The notes beneath the pieces are model-generated. The model had not been told where the DNA came from and did no database searches. It saw only the letters and a list, made by a program, of their open reading frames with translations. 64,000 nucleotides of DNA from Aquabacterium sp. (GTDB lineage: Bacteria; Pseudomonadota; Gammaproteobacteria; Burkholderiales; Burkholderiaceae_C): assembly GCA_030654395.1 (NCBI GenBank), contig JAURXM010000025.1, positions 124,001 through 188,000 on the forward strand, in the 5' to 3' direction. Made by a program: the position numbers and the translations under genes. Below, one piece after another: positions 1 through 9,693 of this stretch (its first letter is position 1; each line of letters starts with the position of its first letter).

Positions 1-1
1 C

Positions 2-1162
2 TGGGTAGTCGGCAATGCCGTTGTCACCCTAGGCGAATTCAACCAAAGGCACATCACCTACGCGCTGCTAGACATCGATCGCCGTCGTCAGGCTGAGGCC
101 CAATCGGTCGAGGCCCAAGCCACACTACAGCGCATCATCGCCATGGCCCCCATGGCCATCACATTGATTGACTCCAAACAACTCACCCTTGTCCAAGCCA
201 ATCAGGCCGCATCTGCCTTCATGAACATGGAGCCAGTCAAAGCATTGGGCAAAACACCAGAAGCCATCTTCAACACCGATCGTGCGCGGATACTGCGCGC
301 CGATATGCAACACGCGCTGGACAGCGGTCAATCTGTTCACCGTGAATACAGCCGAAACCAAAACGGCATCAACCAAGTATGGGATGTCAACTACCTGCCA
401 TTGGCGCGTGAGGGCGAATCCGCTGACCAACTGCTGCTGGTGGCGTCTGACATCACCGAGCAGCGTGCTGCAGAGCAAGCGCGGTTGGATGCGGCCATCT
501 CCCAGCGCGAGATGCTCGTCAAGGAAGTACACCATCGCATCAAGAACAATTTGCAAGGTGTAGCGGGCTTGTTGCAACAAATCGCCGCGCGCAAGCCTGA
601 GGTCGCCTCGGCCATTTCAGAAGTTGTTGGACAAGTCCAAGCTATTGCACAGGTTTACGGCCTACAAGTGGGCTCCGGTGGGCCACTCAGACTCAAACTG
701 GTCGTCGAGGCGATTGCCGCATCGGTTCAACGCACCTTCACGCGGCAAATATCCCTTGTTGTCGAAGGACAACATGCTGGGGACTGGCAACTGCCCGAAG
801 CCGAATCGATCCCCATTGCGTTGTGCCTCAATGAACTGCTGACCAACGCACACAAGCACGGCATCGGCAGTGCCCCTGTCATTTGCACCCTACTTTCGGG
901 TGACCAAGGTGTGAGCATCAAAATTCGCGGACTAGGGCAATTGCCCCCCGGATTCAATGTTGAGCGGGTTCCTGGCGGGGTCTCGGGCTTGGGGCTGGTT
1001 CGGGCACTGCTGCCTCGGCGTAGCGCCAAATTGACACTCACACAAGAGGGTGATGAGGTAGTTACCTGCGTCAATCTAAGCCCTCCGGGGATAATTTTGA
1101 TCCAACACCCCCTAGTCTTGGGTGAACCCACTGGTCAGCAGACCACTCTTTGGCCACAATAG
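2..1162 (+). CDS. Sensor histidine kinase, PAS + HisKA_2 type, 5'-truncated by the window edge
   Basis: The frame is open from base 2, so the N-terminus lies outside the window. The visible part starts with the end of one PAS domain (ITYALLDIDRRRQAEA), followed by a second PAS unit (about bases 125-460). Next comes a HisKA_2 dimerisation/phosphoacceptor motif (EVHHRIKNNLQG, bases 527-562) and a C-terminal HATPase region with an N-box-like LCLNELLTNAHKHG. HisKA_2 kinases characteristically pair with ANTAR response regulators (as EutW does with EutV), and the next gene is such a regulator. Inference: it senses a cytoplasmic or upstream-domain signal and phosphorylates that neighbour. The signal is unknown because the sensory N-terminus is missing. 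Confidence 0.85.
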   Translation, partial: WVVGNAVVTLGEFNQRHITYALLDIDRRRQAEAQSVEAQATLQRIIAMAPMAITLIDSKQLTLVQANQAASAFMNMEPVKALGKTPEAIFNTDRARILRADMQHALDSGQSVHREYSRNQNGINQVWDVNYLPLAREGESADQLLLVASDITEQRAAEQARLDAAISQREMLVKEVHHRIKNNLQGVAGLLQQIAARKPEVASAISEVVGQVQAIAQVYGLQVGSGGPLRLKLVVEAIAASVQRTFTRQISLVVEGQHAGDWQLPEAESIPIALCLNELLTNAHKHGIGSAPVICTLLSGDQGVSIKIRGLGQLPPGFNVERVPGGVSGLGLVRALLPRRSAKLTLTQEGDEVVTCVNLSPPGIILIQHPLVLGEPTGQQTTLWPQ

Positions 1163-1278
1163 GGCCTTGCGTCAAAGCAAGGTCGCTTGTATGCCACGCA
1201 TTAAACCAATCAAACAGGACGCGTGCGAGTTACCCCAGTCGTTTTGAGTCGGGGTTGGAGCCGGTAGAGGAAACAGTT
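1163..1278 (+). promoter_or_regulatory. Two-hairpin leader between the kinase and the ANTAR regulator
   Basis: This 116-nt gap holds a perfect 6-bp stem, CCTTGC/GCAAGG (1165-1170 and 1177-1182), with a six-base loop GTCAAA. A second stem, ACCCC/GGGGT (1232-1236 and 1251-1255), follows. ANTAR proteins act on paired hexaloop hairpins, but the first loop lacks the usual A at position 1 and G at position 4. Autoregulation is therefore only a possibility. A simple intercistronic structure is equally likely. Confidence 0.3.
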
Positions 1279-1908
1279 GTGAATCACAAAGGCAAGATCC
1301 TCGTAGTCGACGATGACCGTTTGGTCCTCGCGACTTTGACGCATGGTCTGGCTCAGGCAGGCTACGAAGTCATCGATGCAGACAATGGCGATGACGCCAT
1401 TCTGTTGGCACGTCAGCACAGACCCGACTTGGCACTGCTAGATATCCGCATGGAGGGCAAATCAGGCTTTGATGTTGCAGCCTACCTGCGTGAGTACTGC
1501 CAAATTCCCTTTATGTTCCTCTCGGCTTTTTCGGACGAGGCGACAGTTAAAAAAGTCAAAGAACTGGGCGCATTGACCTCTTTGGTCAAGCCACTGGATA
1601 TCCAGCAAATCGTATCTGCCGTTGATACTGTCTTTTCCAAACGTGTGACACGCCAGGCAGCCACGGTGGCGGCACCGGAAGCCACAGCCCCTGCAAAACA
1701 GGCAGAGAAGCAGGCCGATACCACCGACCCGTTGACGCAATCTGTGGCTGTGGCCATGGGTATCGTCATGCACAGACATTCACTGACTCGCGTCAAAGCT
1801 CTAGACAAACTGCGCAACCAAGCTCAGCAAGAAGACTGCGCCCTTGAGGCGTTGTGCGAACGCTTGCTCACCGCGCAAGAAATCATGGCGGGGCTCGGCT
1901 CACTTTAA
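1279..1908 (+). CDS. ANTAR-domain response regulator (NasT/AmiR-like)
   Basis: The protein has 209 residues from a GTG start at 1279, chosen because AGAGG sits 8 nt upstream and the receiver domain begins at once (KILVVDDD). The receiver has phospho-acceptor D55 (LLDIRMEGKSG), a conserved Ser in FLSAFSD and K104 in LVKPLD. After an Ala/Lys-rich linker, the last 55 residues form a helical ANTAR domain (VAMGIVMHRHSLTRVKALDKL). In the family this domain binds paired RNA hairpins and prevents transcription termination. It follows the HisKA_2 kinase on the same strand and is its probable partner. Its 3' end overlaps the convergent kinase gene by 9 bp. The RNA target cannot be named. Confidence 0.88.
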   Translation: MNHKGKILVVDDDRLVLATLTHGLAQAGYEVIDADNGDDAILLARQHRPDLALLDIRMEGKSGFDVAAYLREYCQIPFMFLSAFSDEATVKKVKELGALTSLVKPLDIQQIVSAVDTVFSKRVTRQAATVAAPEATAPAKQAEKQADTTDPLTQSVAVAMGIVMHRHSLTRVKALDKLRNQAQQEDCALEALCERLLTAQEIMAGLGSL

Positions 1909-3261
1909 CGCTGGTGGCAAAGCTCGCTGCTGTGCATCGAGCGAATCCATCAGGGTGAAGTAAAAACACGCACCAGCACCCGGACTGGCCTCAGCCCAAA
2001 TTCGCCCGCCATGGCGCCGAATGATGTTGTGTACCCCAGCCAAACCGACACCCGTACCCGGGAATTCTTTGGCGCTGTGTAGCCTCTGAAACATGCCGAA
2101 CAACTTGTCCGCATGTTGCATATCAAAACCCGCACCGTTGTCTTTCACAAAAAACACAGCAGGGTTCGTGGCGGGCATCACACCAAACTCCACCACCGGG
2201 TGAGCTACTTTGGCGCTGTATTTAAGGGCGTTGCCAATCAAATTTTCTAACACACGGCGCACGAGCTGCAGATCTGCCTGAACGTGAAGATCACCCGCAA
2301 CAATGACTTCTGCTCGGGCAGTGGTTGGTGTCAAGGCGGTCAATTCAGCGCCGATATCCGTCGCCAACGCAGACACATCCACATCCACACGCTGCAACAC
2401 AGCCCCGGCCAACTGCGCCTGAGCCAAAATGGCATCAATCATCCCGTTCATTCGGGCTGATGCAGCTAGCACGCGCTCTAGATGATCTAGCCCCATCCGA
2501 TCGAGTGCGCTGCCATAGTCTTCCTTGATGATGCGTGTGAAGCCGTCTACAACACGAAGTGGTGCCCGCAGATCGTGAGACAAGGCATAACGCAAGGCTT
2601 CTTGCTCAGCCTCGCGCATCTGTGTGGTCTCTGGCAACACCGACACATCGACACTGGGCTCAGCAACGGGTACAGGCACGGGTGTCAGTACCCCCTCAAA
2701 ACCCATGAACCGCCCTTGATGATCGAATCGGGGGTGACCTCGCAAAGTACACGACCACGGCTGTGCTTGTGCATGCAAGCCCTTCAAACCATCAGGCCAA
2801 GGCAAAGTCAAACTGCCATCCCACGCCTGACGTTGATCCAGGCAATACCTCAGTCGATTTAAATCAGACCCTGCCTCGGTTGCTTCTGGCCAAATTGCAA
2901 GCCAAAGAGGTCGCTCGTTTAAGAAATGAGACAAAACCGCCCAATCAACCCCCACCCCATTCGGTAAGTTAACCCCTGGTTTGAAGATTTTTAATTGGTG
3001 ATCAGCGTCGGTTTGCCAATACCAACCGGAAACCCAGTTATGCCAAGCGTCGACCGCCTGAGGAGGCTCGTCGCGTTGAAACCACACCACGCACCAAAAG
3101 CACAAACCGCCTAACGATAAAGCCAGGGCCCAAGCAGGCGAGGCCGTCAACCAAAATAACGCCACGACAAGCAGACCCCAGAGGGCCCAAAGCCATAACC
3201 GAGTCTTCACTGGCCGAAAACTTGGATTTTGAGGGCTAGGGGGGGCTATGTCGCGTTGCAT
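1900..3261 (-). CDS. Membrane-bound sensor histidine kinase
   Basis: This 453-aa protein begins with two adjacent hydrophobic segments (about residues 21-41 and 44-61). A PAS-like region around residues 70-195 follows, then a HisKA motif with phospho-acceptor H229 (YALSHDLRAPLR). The C-terminal HATPase has N, G1 and G2 boxes (ENLIGNALKYS, DNGAGFDM, GTGVGLAG). The HisKA/HATPase pair resembles the phytochrome-type kinase branch (MFQRLHSAKEFPGTG), but no chromophore domain is present. There is no receiver domain, so its output partner must be elsewhere, plausibly one of the adjacent receivers. It is divergent from the large hybrid kinase. A run of seven Cs falls within codons 6-8. Confidence 0.85.
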   Translation of the reverse strand: MQRDIAPPSPQNPSFRPVKTRLWLWALWGLLVVALFWLTASPAWALALSLGGLCFWCVVWFQRDEPPQAVDAWHNWVSGWYWQTDADHQLKIFKPGVNLPNGVGVDWAVLSHFLNERPLWLAIWPEATEAGSDLNRLRYCLDQRQAWDGSLTLPWPDGLKGLHAQAQPWSCTLRGHPRFDHQGRFMGFEGVLTPVPVPVAEPSVDVSVLPETTQMREAEQEALRYALSHDLRAPLRVVDGFTRIIKEDYGSALDRMGLDHLERVLAASARMNGMIDAILAQAQLAGAVLQRVDVDVSALATDIGAELTALTPTTARAEVIVAGDLHVQADLQLVRRVLENLIGNALKYSAKVAHPVVEFGVMPATNPAVFFVKDNGAGFDMQHADKLFGMFQRLHSAKEFPGTGVGLAGVHNIIRRHGGRIWAEASPGAGACFYFTLMDSLDAQQRALPPALK

Positions 3262-3415
3262 TCAAATGCATTGTAAGGAGGGCTGCAAGGGGTTTCTTCT
3301 GCTGGTAGAAGTTTTAACGATACCTGTAAAGTCCGCTGAATCACGGAAGAATGTCACGGTATGCCCGGCTATTTTCAAGTGCGGATGCCCTGCCTTCTCA
3401 AGGAATCAGCAGTCA

Positions 3416-6400
3416 ATGCAGCAGAAATCGCTTTTGGTGAACAAACCATGGACCGTCATCGCCCTGCTTTTGGCGCTCACGGCCAGCGCCGCTGCGGGCT
3501 TGAATTGGGGCATCGGTGGCTTAGGCCTGACCATGACTGCACTGGCGTCAGCCGGCATTGGCTTCATGGCTCGCCAAAGACTGGCGCCCGCAGCTGATCA
3601 GCCAAGTAGCACCAACCCGCCTGATTTGGATACGCAGCAAGATGAGCCCATTCGCCACTCACAGCCGCCAATCAAGCCGTCCGTCAAAGCCCCTGAACCA
3701 CCACCCGAGCGTCCAGATCAACAGCTGCTACTCAGCCGCCGGATAGCTGAAGCGGCCCATGCTGCCCCAACCTTGGCGCAAGCACTTCACCGCGTGGGCG
3801 AGGCCCTGCACGAACACCTAGGTTCTCGTGCTTGGGTTTGCTTGCGCGTGGAAGGCTGGAACGGCGAGTCCGCTTTGCTGCGTCCTTGGATGGATACAGG
3901 CACCCATGGCGATGACATCATTGATGTGTCTGCGATAGCGGCAACGCACAGGGACGAGCGGCCACTGGGTGAGGCGCTCAGCCGCTTAAGGCCACTGATC
4001 GCCACATTACCCTCCCCACCAGCCAACAATTGCCCATGGCGCAATCCAGGTACACGCCGCGTCGTGGCATTGCCGGTTTCCATCGACGGATGGCCTTTGG
4101 CCTTGCTGGAGTTCGACGACCCTGATCCAACGCAAGTTGACTGGTCTGCCGTACTGGATATTGCCTCCATTCAATTGGGCTTTGTCGCGCAACGCGATGC
4201 CAACTTGGCGCACATGGCCAACAATGCAGAGCACCTGAGTCGCCTGACTTTGGTCGCCACACGCATCAGCAGTGGGGTGGCCATCACCGATCGCCATGGC
4301 ACCGTCGAGTGGGTCAACACCGCATTCATGGCATTGACAGGCTGGTCAGAAGACCGCGTCATCGGACACAAACTGACAGCACTGCTTGCCACCGAAGTCA
4401 GCGACAGCAACACCGTCAAGGAACTGGAAGACCACCTCGCACAAGGCGTGCCGTTTCGCTTGTCTTACGAATCCACTCGAACCAATCATCAAAGCATCAC
4501 CCGCTATTGGGGAGAGATCGACGCGATTCAGATGTTGGATGAGTCCGGCGTGCGCAGCCAGTACGTTTGCATGTTCAACGACATCACCAAACGCAAGTCG
4601 CAAGAGCACATCCGAGAACAAGAACGGGAATTCTTAGAAGCCTTGCTGGGCAACTTGCCAGTCAGCTTGTTTGTACTGGATCCGGTCAACCTCAATGTGG
4701 TGGCCATCAACAAGTACACCGAGATTGAGTTCAACCTACAGCGTGACCGTGTGGTTGGCCGCTCAATCGAGCACGCCTTAGGCAAATCGGTGATCGGCAT
4801 GGCGACCAAGCACATGCAAGAGGCCATTGATTCAGGGCAAACCGTCGAGCATGACTTCAATTGGGAAGGCGCCCAAGGGCCTCGCGTCGTCAACGCACGA
4901 CACTTTGCCTTGCGCCATAGCAATGGTCGCCCACGGCTGTTGATCTCTCTTGTGAGGGATATCACCTCATCACGTCAGGCCCAAGCCGACCTAGAAGAGT
5001 CTGAGCACCGCTTCCGTGAACTGGTCGAATCCATGGACGACTCGGTCTATGTCGCCACAGAAACCCGCGCCAACTTCATTTACCTGAGTCCGCGCACACA
5101 AGAAGTGCTGGGCCTGTCGCCTGACGAGATCCGAGCCGACCCGCGCTGTGTCCGCAACATGGTGTTGCCAGATGATCTGACTATCTTGGCTGAGCAAGAG
5201 GCACAAGAGCGCGCCAACCAGCCCACAGATGCCTTGCTGCGACTAGACGTACCCGGCAAGGGGCTGCGGTGGGTCAGGCACCGCACCCGCGCCCGCATGA
5301 TGGCCGATGGCAAGCCGCGCATTTACGGTTTGGTATCAGACGTCACGGACGACCATAACCAAGCCTTAGAGCTGCAGCGCACACGCGATTTGGCTGAGGC
5401 AGCGAGCCAGGCCAAGAGCCAATTCATGGCCAATATGAGCCATGAAATCCGCACGCCCATGAACGGCATTTTGGGCATGACGGAGCTGCTGCTAGGCACC
5501 CCGCTCAACGACAAGCAGAGGCGGTTCGCACAAGCGGTGTACCGCTCTGGCGAAAGTCTGCTGGAGATCATCAACGACATCTTGGACTTCGCCAAAATAG
5601 AGGCTGGCAAGTTGGAGTTAGCTAATTGCGACTTTGTTTTGCGCACTTTGGTTGAGGACACGCTAGAGCTGATGGCACCTCGCGCCCATGAAAAGGGTTT
5701 GGAGTTGAGCTTCAGAGAGCAGCCTGGCTTACCCGCAGTGATCCACGGTGACCCACTTCGCCTGCGTCAAATCGTGACCAATTTGGTCGCCAACGCCATC
5801 AAATTCACCGAACATGGTGAGGTCGTCGTGGACATTCGACGTGCCATTGGGGGCACGGTGTCACTGCTCACCAGCGGCGGCGACGGGGCCATGGATTTGG
5901 AGTTCATGGTACGTGACACCGGCATCGGCATCCCCTCAGATGTATTGCCTCGCCTGTTCAGTGCCTTCATGCAAGGCAATGGCGGTATGGCGCGTCGCTA
6001 TGGCGGAACGGGCTTGGGTCTGGCCATATCCAAACAATTGGTTGAGTTGATGGGTGGCCAAATCGAAGCCCATAGCGCCGCTGGCGTTGGCTCGGAATTT
6101 GTGTTCAGGGTGCCCATGCGTGTGGGTGACACACAGATAGACATGGCGATGCTGGAAGAGCCCAAGATGCCATCGTTCCACGCCTTGGTTGTGGACGACA
6201 ATGAAACCAACCGCACAGTTCTTGAGAACATGCTGAGCGCTTGGGGCATGAAGGTGACGCTGGCCAACAATGGCCGCGAAGCCATGGCCATTCTCATGTC
6301 CCACCCCACAAAGGACCTCGATTTCGAACTGGCCTTGGTCGACATGAACATGCCTGAACTTGACGGCATTGGGATGGCCGAGGCCTTGCAAGCCAGTGGA

Positions 6401-7465
6401 CGCTACCCCCACCTGAAGATGATCTTGCTGTCATCTGTGTCGTCACCAGATGACGTCCGCAGGGCCCAAGAAGTAGGCTATCAACGTTTTGTTCCAAAAC
6501 CTCTGCGCAAAGCAGAACTGCGTCAGGCCATTTTGGGCATCTCGGCGGAGATGGGCGGCGACCAGACTCAAGACATGGTCAAAATCAACAAGAGCGTGCT
6601 TGTGGTGGAAGACAACACCGTCAATCAAGAGGTTTGCAGCCAAATGCTGCGCCGACTAGGTTGCGACGTCAAAGTGGCTAATTCAGCGCTGGAAGGCTTG
6701 CGCCGCTTGGGCGAGTCGCGCTTTGACTTGGTGCTGATGGACATCCAGATGCCGGGCATGGATGGGGTGGAGGCCTTGAGCTGGTTCCGCCGTGGCGCAT
6801 CATCTCGGTTCAGCTTCCTGACGCCGTCAAACACACCCGTGATTGCAGTGACAGCCAACGCGCTTGAAGGCGATGAGCAACGCTTCTTGGATCTAGGTTT
6901 TGACGACTACCTGTCCAAGCCCTTCCGTCAAAGCCAGTTGCAAAAGATACTGATAGAGCATACCCATCCCGATTTCGTCGTGGATGACGAGCTGACCACC
7001 ACGCCCATGGCCTTGCTTGACCTTGCTGCACCCCCGGTGGTTGATCAACCCGCGCCAGCACTGCCCCCAGAGCAGATCACCTCAGCCGCCGAAAACCCCG
7101 ACCAAAGTGGCGACATTTTTGATGCTGAAGCGCTGCGCCGTCTGCGTGAACTTGATCCACGAGGCGACAACCGCTTGATCGAACGGGTAGCCAAAGCATT
7201 TGAAAGCTCGATAGGGCGACTTCTGCCACAACTGGATGAAGCTGCCAAGATGAATGACAGCGCGGCCATCATGCATGTTGCGCATACACTCAAGTCGTCA
7301 TCAGCGAGCATCGGCGCACTCAAGTTGTCACATTTGTGTGCCGAAATAGAGAACATGATTCGGCGTCAAACAGGAGAAGACTTGAGCTCACGCATTCGCG
7401 AAATCCCCATGGAGGCAGATCGCGTCCTAGTAGGGCTCCGCCAATTGCTGGGGGCAGCGTCATGA
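3416..7465 (+). CDS. Hybrid sensor histidine kinase, PAS-HisKA-HATPase-REC-REC-HPt (BarA-like architecture)
   Basis: The frame is open from 3248, but ATG 3416 is preferred: AAGGA lies about 11 nt upstream and the first membrane helix follows directly. The protein has 1349 aa. In order: two membrane helices (about residues 9-48), a Pro-rich linker, a GAF-like region (about 110-265), three PAS units (about 285-650), and HisKA with H676 ([14 protein letters not shown]). Then come HATPase ([17 protein letters not shown]), REC1 with D976 ([11 protein letters not shown]), REC2 with D1109 ([11 protein letters not shown]) and a C-terminal HPt domain with H1290 ([10 protein letters not shown]). All phosphorelay residues are present, so it can run His-Asp-His transfer internally. 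The next gene overlaps its stop codon and begins with a receiver, making that the likely recipient. Confidence 0.93.
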   Translation: MQQKSLLVNKPWTVIALLLALTASAAAGLNWGIGGLGLTMTALASAGIGFMARQRLAPAADQPSSTNPPDLDTQQDEPIRHSQPPIKPSVKAPEPPPERPDQQLLLSRRIAEAAHAAPTLAQALHRVGEALHEHLGSRAWVCLRVEGWNGESALLRPWMDTGTHGDDIIDVSAIAATHRDERPLGEALSRLRPLIATLPSPPANNCPWRNPGTRRVVALPVSIDGWPLALLEFDDPDPTQVDWSAVLDIASIQLGFVAQRDANLAHMANNAEHLSRLTLVATRISSGVAITDRHGTVEWVNTAFMALTGWSEDRVIGHKLTALLATEVSDSNTVKELEDHLAQGVPFRLSYESTRTNHQSITRYWGEIDAIQMLDESGVRSQYVCMFNDITKRKSQEHIREQEREFLEALLGNLPVSLFVLDPVNLNVVAINKYTEIEFNLQRDRVVGRSIEHALGKSVIGMATKHMQEAIDSGQTVEHDFNWEGAQGPRVVNARHFALRHSNGRPRLLISLVRDITSSRQAQADLEESEHRFRELVESMDDSVYVATETRANFIYLSPRTQEVLGLSPDEIRADPRCVRNMVLPDDLTILAEQEAQERANQPTDALLRLDVPGKGLRWVRHRTRARMMADGKPRIYGLVSDVTDDHNQALELQRTRDLAEAASQAKSQFMANMSHEIRTPMNGILGMTELLLGTPLNDKQRRFAQAVYRSGESLLEIINDILDFAKIEAGKLELANCDFVLRTLVEDTLELMAPRAHEKGLELSFREQPGLPAVIHGDPLRLRQIVTNLVANAIKFTEHGEVVVDIRRAIGGTVSLLTSGGDGAMDLEFMVRDTGIGIPSDVLPRLFSAFMQGNGGMARRYGGTGLGLAISKQLVELMGGQIEAHSAAGVGSEFVFRVPMRVGDTQIDMAMLEEPKMPSFHALVVDDNETNRTVLENMLSAWGMKVTLANNGREAMAILMSHPTKDLDFELALVDMNMPELDGIGMAEALQASGRYPHLKMILLSSVSSPDDVRRAQEVGYQRFVPKPLRKAELRQAILGISAEMGGDQTQDMVKINKSVLVVEDNTVNQEVCSQMLRRLGCDVKVANSALEGLRRLGESRFDLVLMDIQMPGMDGVEALSWFRRGASSRFSFLTPSNTPVIAVTANALEGDEQRFLDLGFDDYLSKPFRQSQLQKILIEHTHPDFVVDDELTTTPMALLDLAAPPVVDQPAPALPPEQITSAAENPDQSGDIFDAEALRRLRELDPRGDNRLIERVAKAFESSIGRLLPQLDEAAKMNDSAAIMHVAHTLKSSSASIGALKLSHLCAEIENMIRRQTGEDLSSRIREIPMEADRVLVGLRQLLGAAS

Positions 7466-9687
7466 ACCAAGGGTTCCCCGTCGTCGCCAACGACCTAGAT
7501 GAACAGCCCAAAGTGCTCTTGGTCGATGATGACGAGGTCAACCTGTTGCTTACCTCGATTGCGCTGCGCGAACGTGGTTTTGGTGTCACCGAGGCCAGCT
7601 CAGGTGAGCAAGCACTGCAACTCATCAGCGACATGCTGCCCGATGTGGTTGTACTCGATGCTGTCATGCCGGGTTTGGACGGTTTTGCGACCTGCCAGGA
7701 GTTGCGGCACTTGCCGGGATTCGAGTCCATCCCTGTTTTGATGCTGACGGGCTTGGACGACGAAGCGTCGATCACACGGGCCTACGAAGTTGGCGCAACA
7801 GACTTTTTCGTCAAGTGCACCCAATGGAGCTTGCTGGCCGGTCGATTGCGCTATTTGCTGCGTGCCTCACGCACAAGATACGAGTTGGAGCGCAGCAAGG
7901 CCAAACTGGCCCGCGCGCAAGACTTGGCCCGCATGGGCAGTTTTGATTGGCACAGTGGTTTGGGTGACTTGGCCTTCTCAATGGAAGGCCTGCGCGTGTT
8001 TGGCATGGGGCCCAACGATCAATTGGGTCTGCGCCACATTGTGCGCATGATGCAAGCCGATGAGCGCAAAGGCTTCACGCGCATCCTGCGCGAAGTCATT
8101 GACCACAGCACGGTGCTATGCAATGACATTCAGATCAACCTGCCAGATGGCCGTCAGCGTATTTTGCATATTGAGGCAGAGCCTGAATTCAACGAGCAAG
8201 CCAACCTGATTGGGTACACGGGGATCGTGCAGGACGTGACAGATCGCCGGGTTGCTGAAGACAAAATCAAGCATCTGGCTAATTTCGACACCCTCACTGG
8301 CTTGCCAAACCGCAGGCAAGTGTTCTGGCGCAGTGAGCGCGCCATCGAGCACGCCAAACGCCTCAACCACAGCGTGGGTATGCTGCAGATTGGCTTGGAT
8401 CGCTTCAAAATCATCAATGAAAACCTAGGCCACCATGCCGGGGATGAACTGCTGATTGAGGTGTCGCGTCGTTTGCGCACTTGTGTGCGCCACTGCGATC
8501 AAGTCATGGAAGGTGGCATGGACATCCACTCCGCACGCGGCCATCGCACGCTGGAGGCTGTTGGGCGATTGGGGGCAGATGAATTCGTTGTGCTGCTACC
8601 TGAAATCGCCAACGAACAAGAAGCACTGGACACCGCCGAGCGTATCTTGGAGGCCTTGCGTGAGCCCATGATGGCAGACGGTCAAGAGTGCTTCATCACG
8701 GCCAGCGTGGGTGTCGCCATTTTCCCAGCACATGGGCTGAACGTGGCTGACCTGCTGCGCAACGCAGATGTCGCCATGGACTTGGTCAAGATCCATGGCC
8801 GCAACACCGCTCAGCTGTATGACCCGCAATTGGCAAGCAAAAGCCGTGTCCGTTTGGATCTGGACACCGCCCTACACAAAGCCTTAGAGCGCAAAGAGTT
8901 GGTGCTGTACTACCAACCCAAAATCGATGTGCGAACAAACCGCATGGTGGGCGCAGAAGCGCTGATGCGCTGGCAACGAGGGGACCAATTGGTGCCCCCG
9001 GCTGACTTCATCCCTTTGGCCGAAGCCACAGGCCTGATCAATGAGATGAGTCTGTGGGCTATCGAAGAGGCCGCCATGCAGGCCAAAATTTGGCAAAAGA
9101 GTTTTGGCTTTGATTCATCGATCGCCGTCAACATGCCAAGCCGCTTGTTTGAGCAGCGCGACTTGGTAGAGAAAATTGAAGCCATCCTGACACGTTTGGC
9201 AGTCAACCCTCGCGCCATCGAGCTAGAGATCACCGAGACCGGCCTGATGAAGGATTTACAAGGTGTCGTGCCCTCATTGCTTCGACTCAATCAACTGGGC
9301 ACCGAGATATCAATCGACGATTTCGGCACAGGCTACTCGTCGCTGTCTTACTTGACCTCGTTGCCAATCAGTGAGCTGAAAATTGACCGCTCGTTTGTTC
9401 GCGACTTGGGTGACACGCCGCAAAGCAGCGCCGTCGTATCGGCCATCATCGCGTTGGCCCGTGCACTGGGCCTGAGGGTGATTGCTGAAGGCGTGGAAAC
9501 CACCACACAAATGGAGGTGCTCTACAACCTAGGTTGTCACATCTGCCAAGGTTTCTTGTATGCGCGGCCCATGCCAGGCCCGCAGGTCGAGCAGTGGTTG
9601 TTAGCCACCAAATTTGGAGAGACACTGCCACGCATCACACTGCACTCGGCAGACAACGCAGGCGACGACATCGCCAAAATGAGTTGA
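7462..9687 (+). CDS. REC-PAS-GGDEF-EAL response regulator, probable c-di-GMP phosphodiesterase
   Basis: ATG 7462 overlaps the hybrid kinase stop as ATGA, indicating translational coupling. The protein has 741 aa. The receiver has D66 (LDAVMPGLDG), but Cys replaces the usual Pro after the conserved Lys (FVKCT). A PAS unit follows (about 160-265). The GGDEF domain's signature is GADEF (371-375), a change expected to impair cyclase activity. The EAL domain is complete: E499-A-L, the Asn of AVNMPSRL, the Glu of LEITETGL, DDFGTG, the Lys of ELKIDRSF and the Glu of IAEGVET. The net activity is therefore inferred to be hydrolysis of c-di-GMP, controlled by phosphorylation from the upstream hybrid kinase and possibly by GTP binding to the degenerate GGDEF domain. 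Confidence 0.92.
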   Translation: MNQGFPVVANDLDEQPKVLLVDDDEVNLLLTSIALRERGFGVTEASSGEQALQLISDMLPDVVVLDAVMPGLDGFATCQELRHLPGFESIPVLMLTGLDDEASITRAYEVGATDFFVKCTQWSLLAGRLRYLLRASRTRYELERSKAKLARAQDLARMGSFDWHSGLGDLAFSMEGLRVFGMGPNDQLGLRHIVRMMQADERKGFTRILREVIDHSTVLCNDIQINLPDGRQRILHIEAEPEFNEQANLIGYTGIVQDVTDRRVAEDKIKHLANFDTLTGLPNRRQVFWRSERAIEHAKRLNHSVGMLQIGLDRFKIINENLGHHAGDELLIEVSRRLRTCVRHCDQVMEGGMDIHSARGHRTLEAVGRLGADEFVVLLPEIANEQEALDTAERILEALREPMMADGQECFITASVGVAIFPAHGLNVADLLRNADVAMDLVKIHGRNTAQLYDPQLASKSRVRLDLDTALHKALERKELVLYYQPKIDVRTNRMVGAEALMRWQRGDQLVPPADFIPLAEATGLINEMSLWAIEEAAMQAKIWQKSFGFDSSIAVNMPSRLFEQRDLVEKIEAILTRLAVNPRAIELEITETGLMKDLQGVVPSLLRLNQLGTEISIDDFGTGYSSLSYLTSLPISELKIDRSFVRDLGDTPQSSAVVSAIIALARALGLRVIAEGVETTTQMEVLYNLGCHICQGFLYARPMPGPQVEQWLLATKFGETLPRITLHSADNAGDDIAKMS

Positions 9688-9693
9688 GGCAAT

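Noticed and set aside
3239..3245. A seven-G run (Cs on the kinase strand) at the start of the minus-strand histidine kinase
   Set aside because: Seven is short for slippage switching, and other start codons downstream are possible; nothing indicates phase variation.
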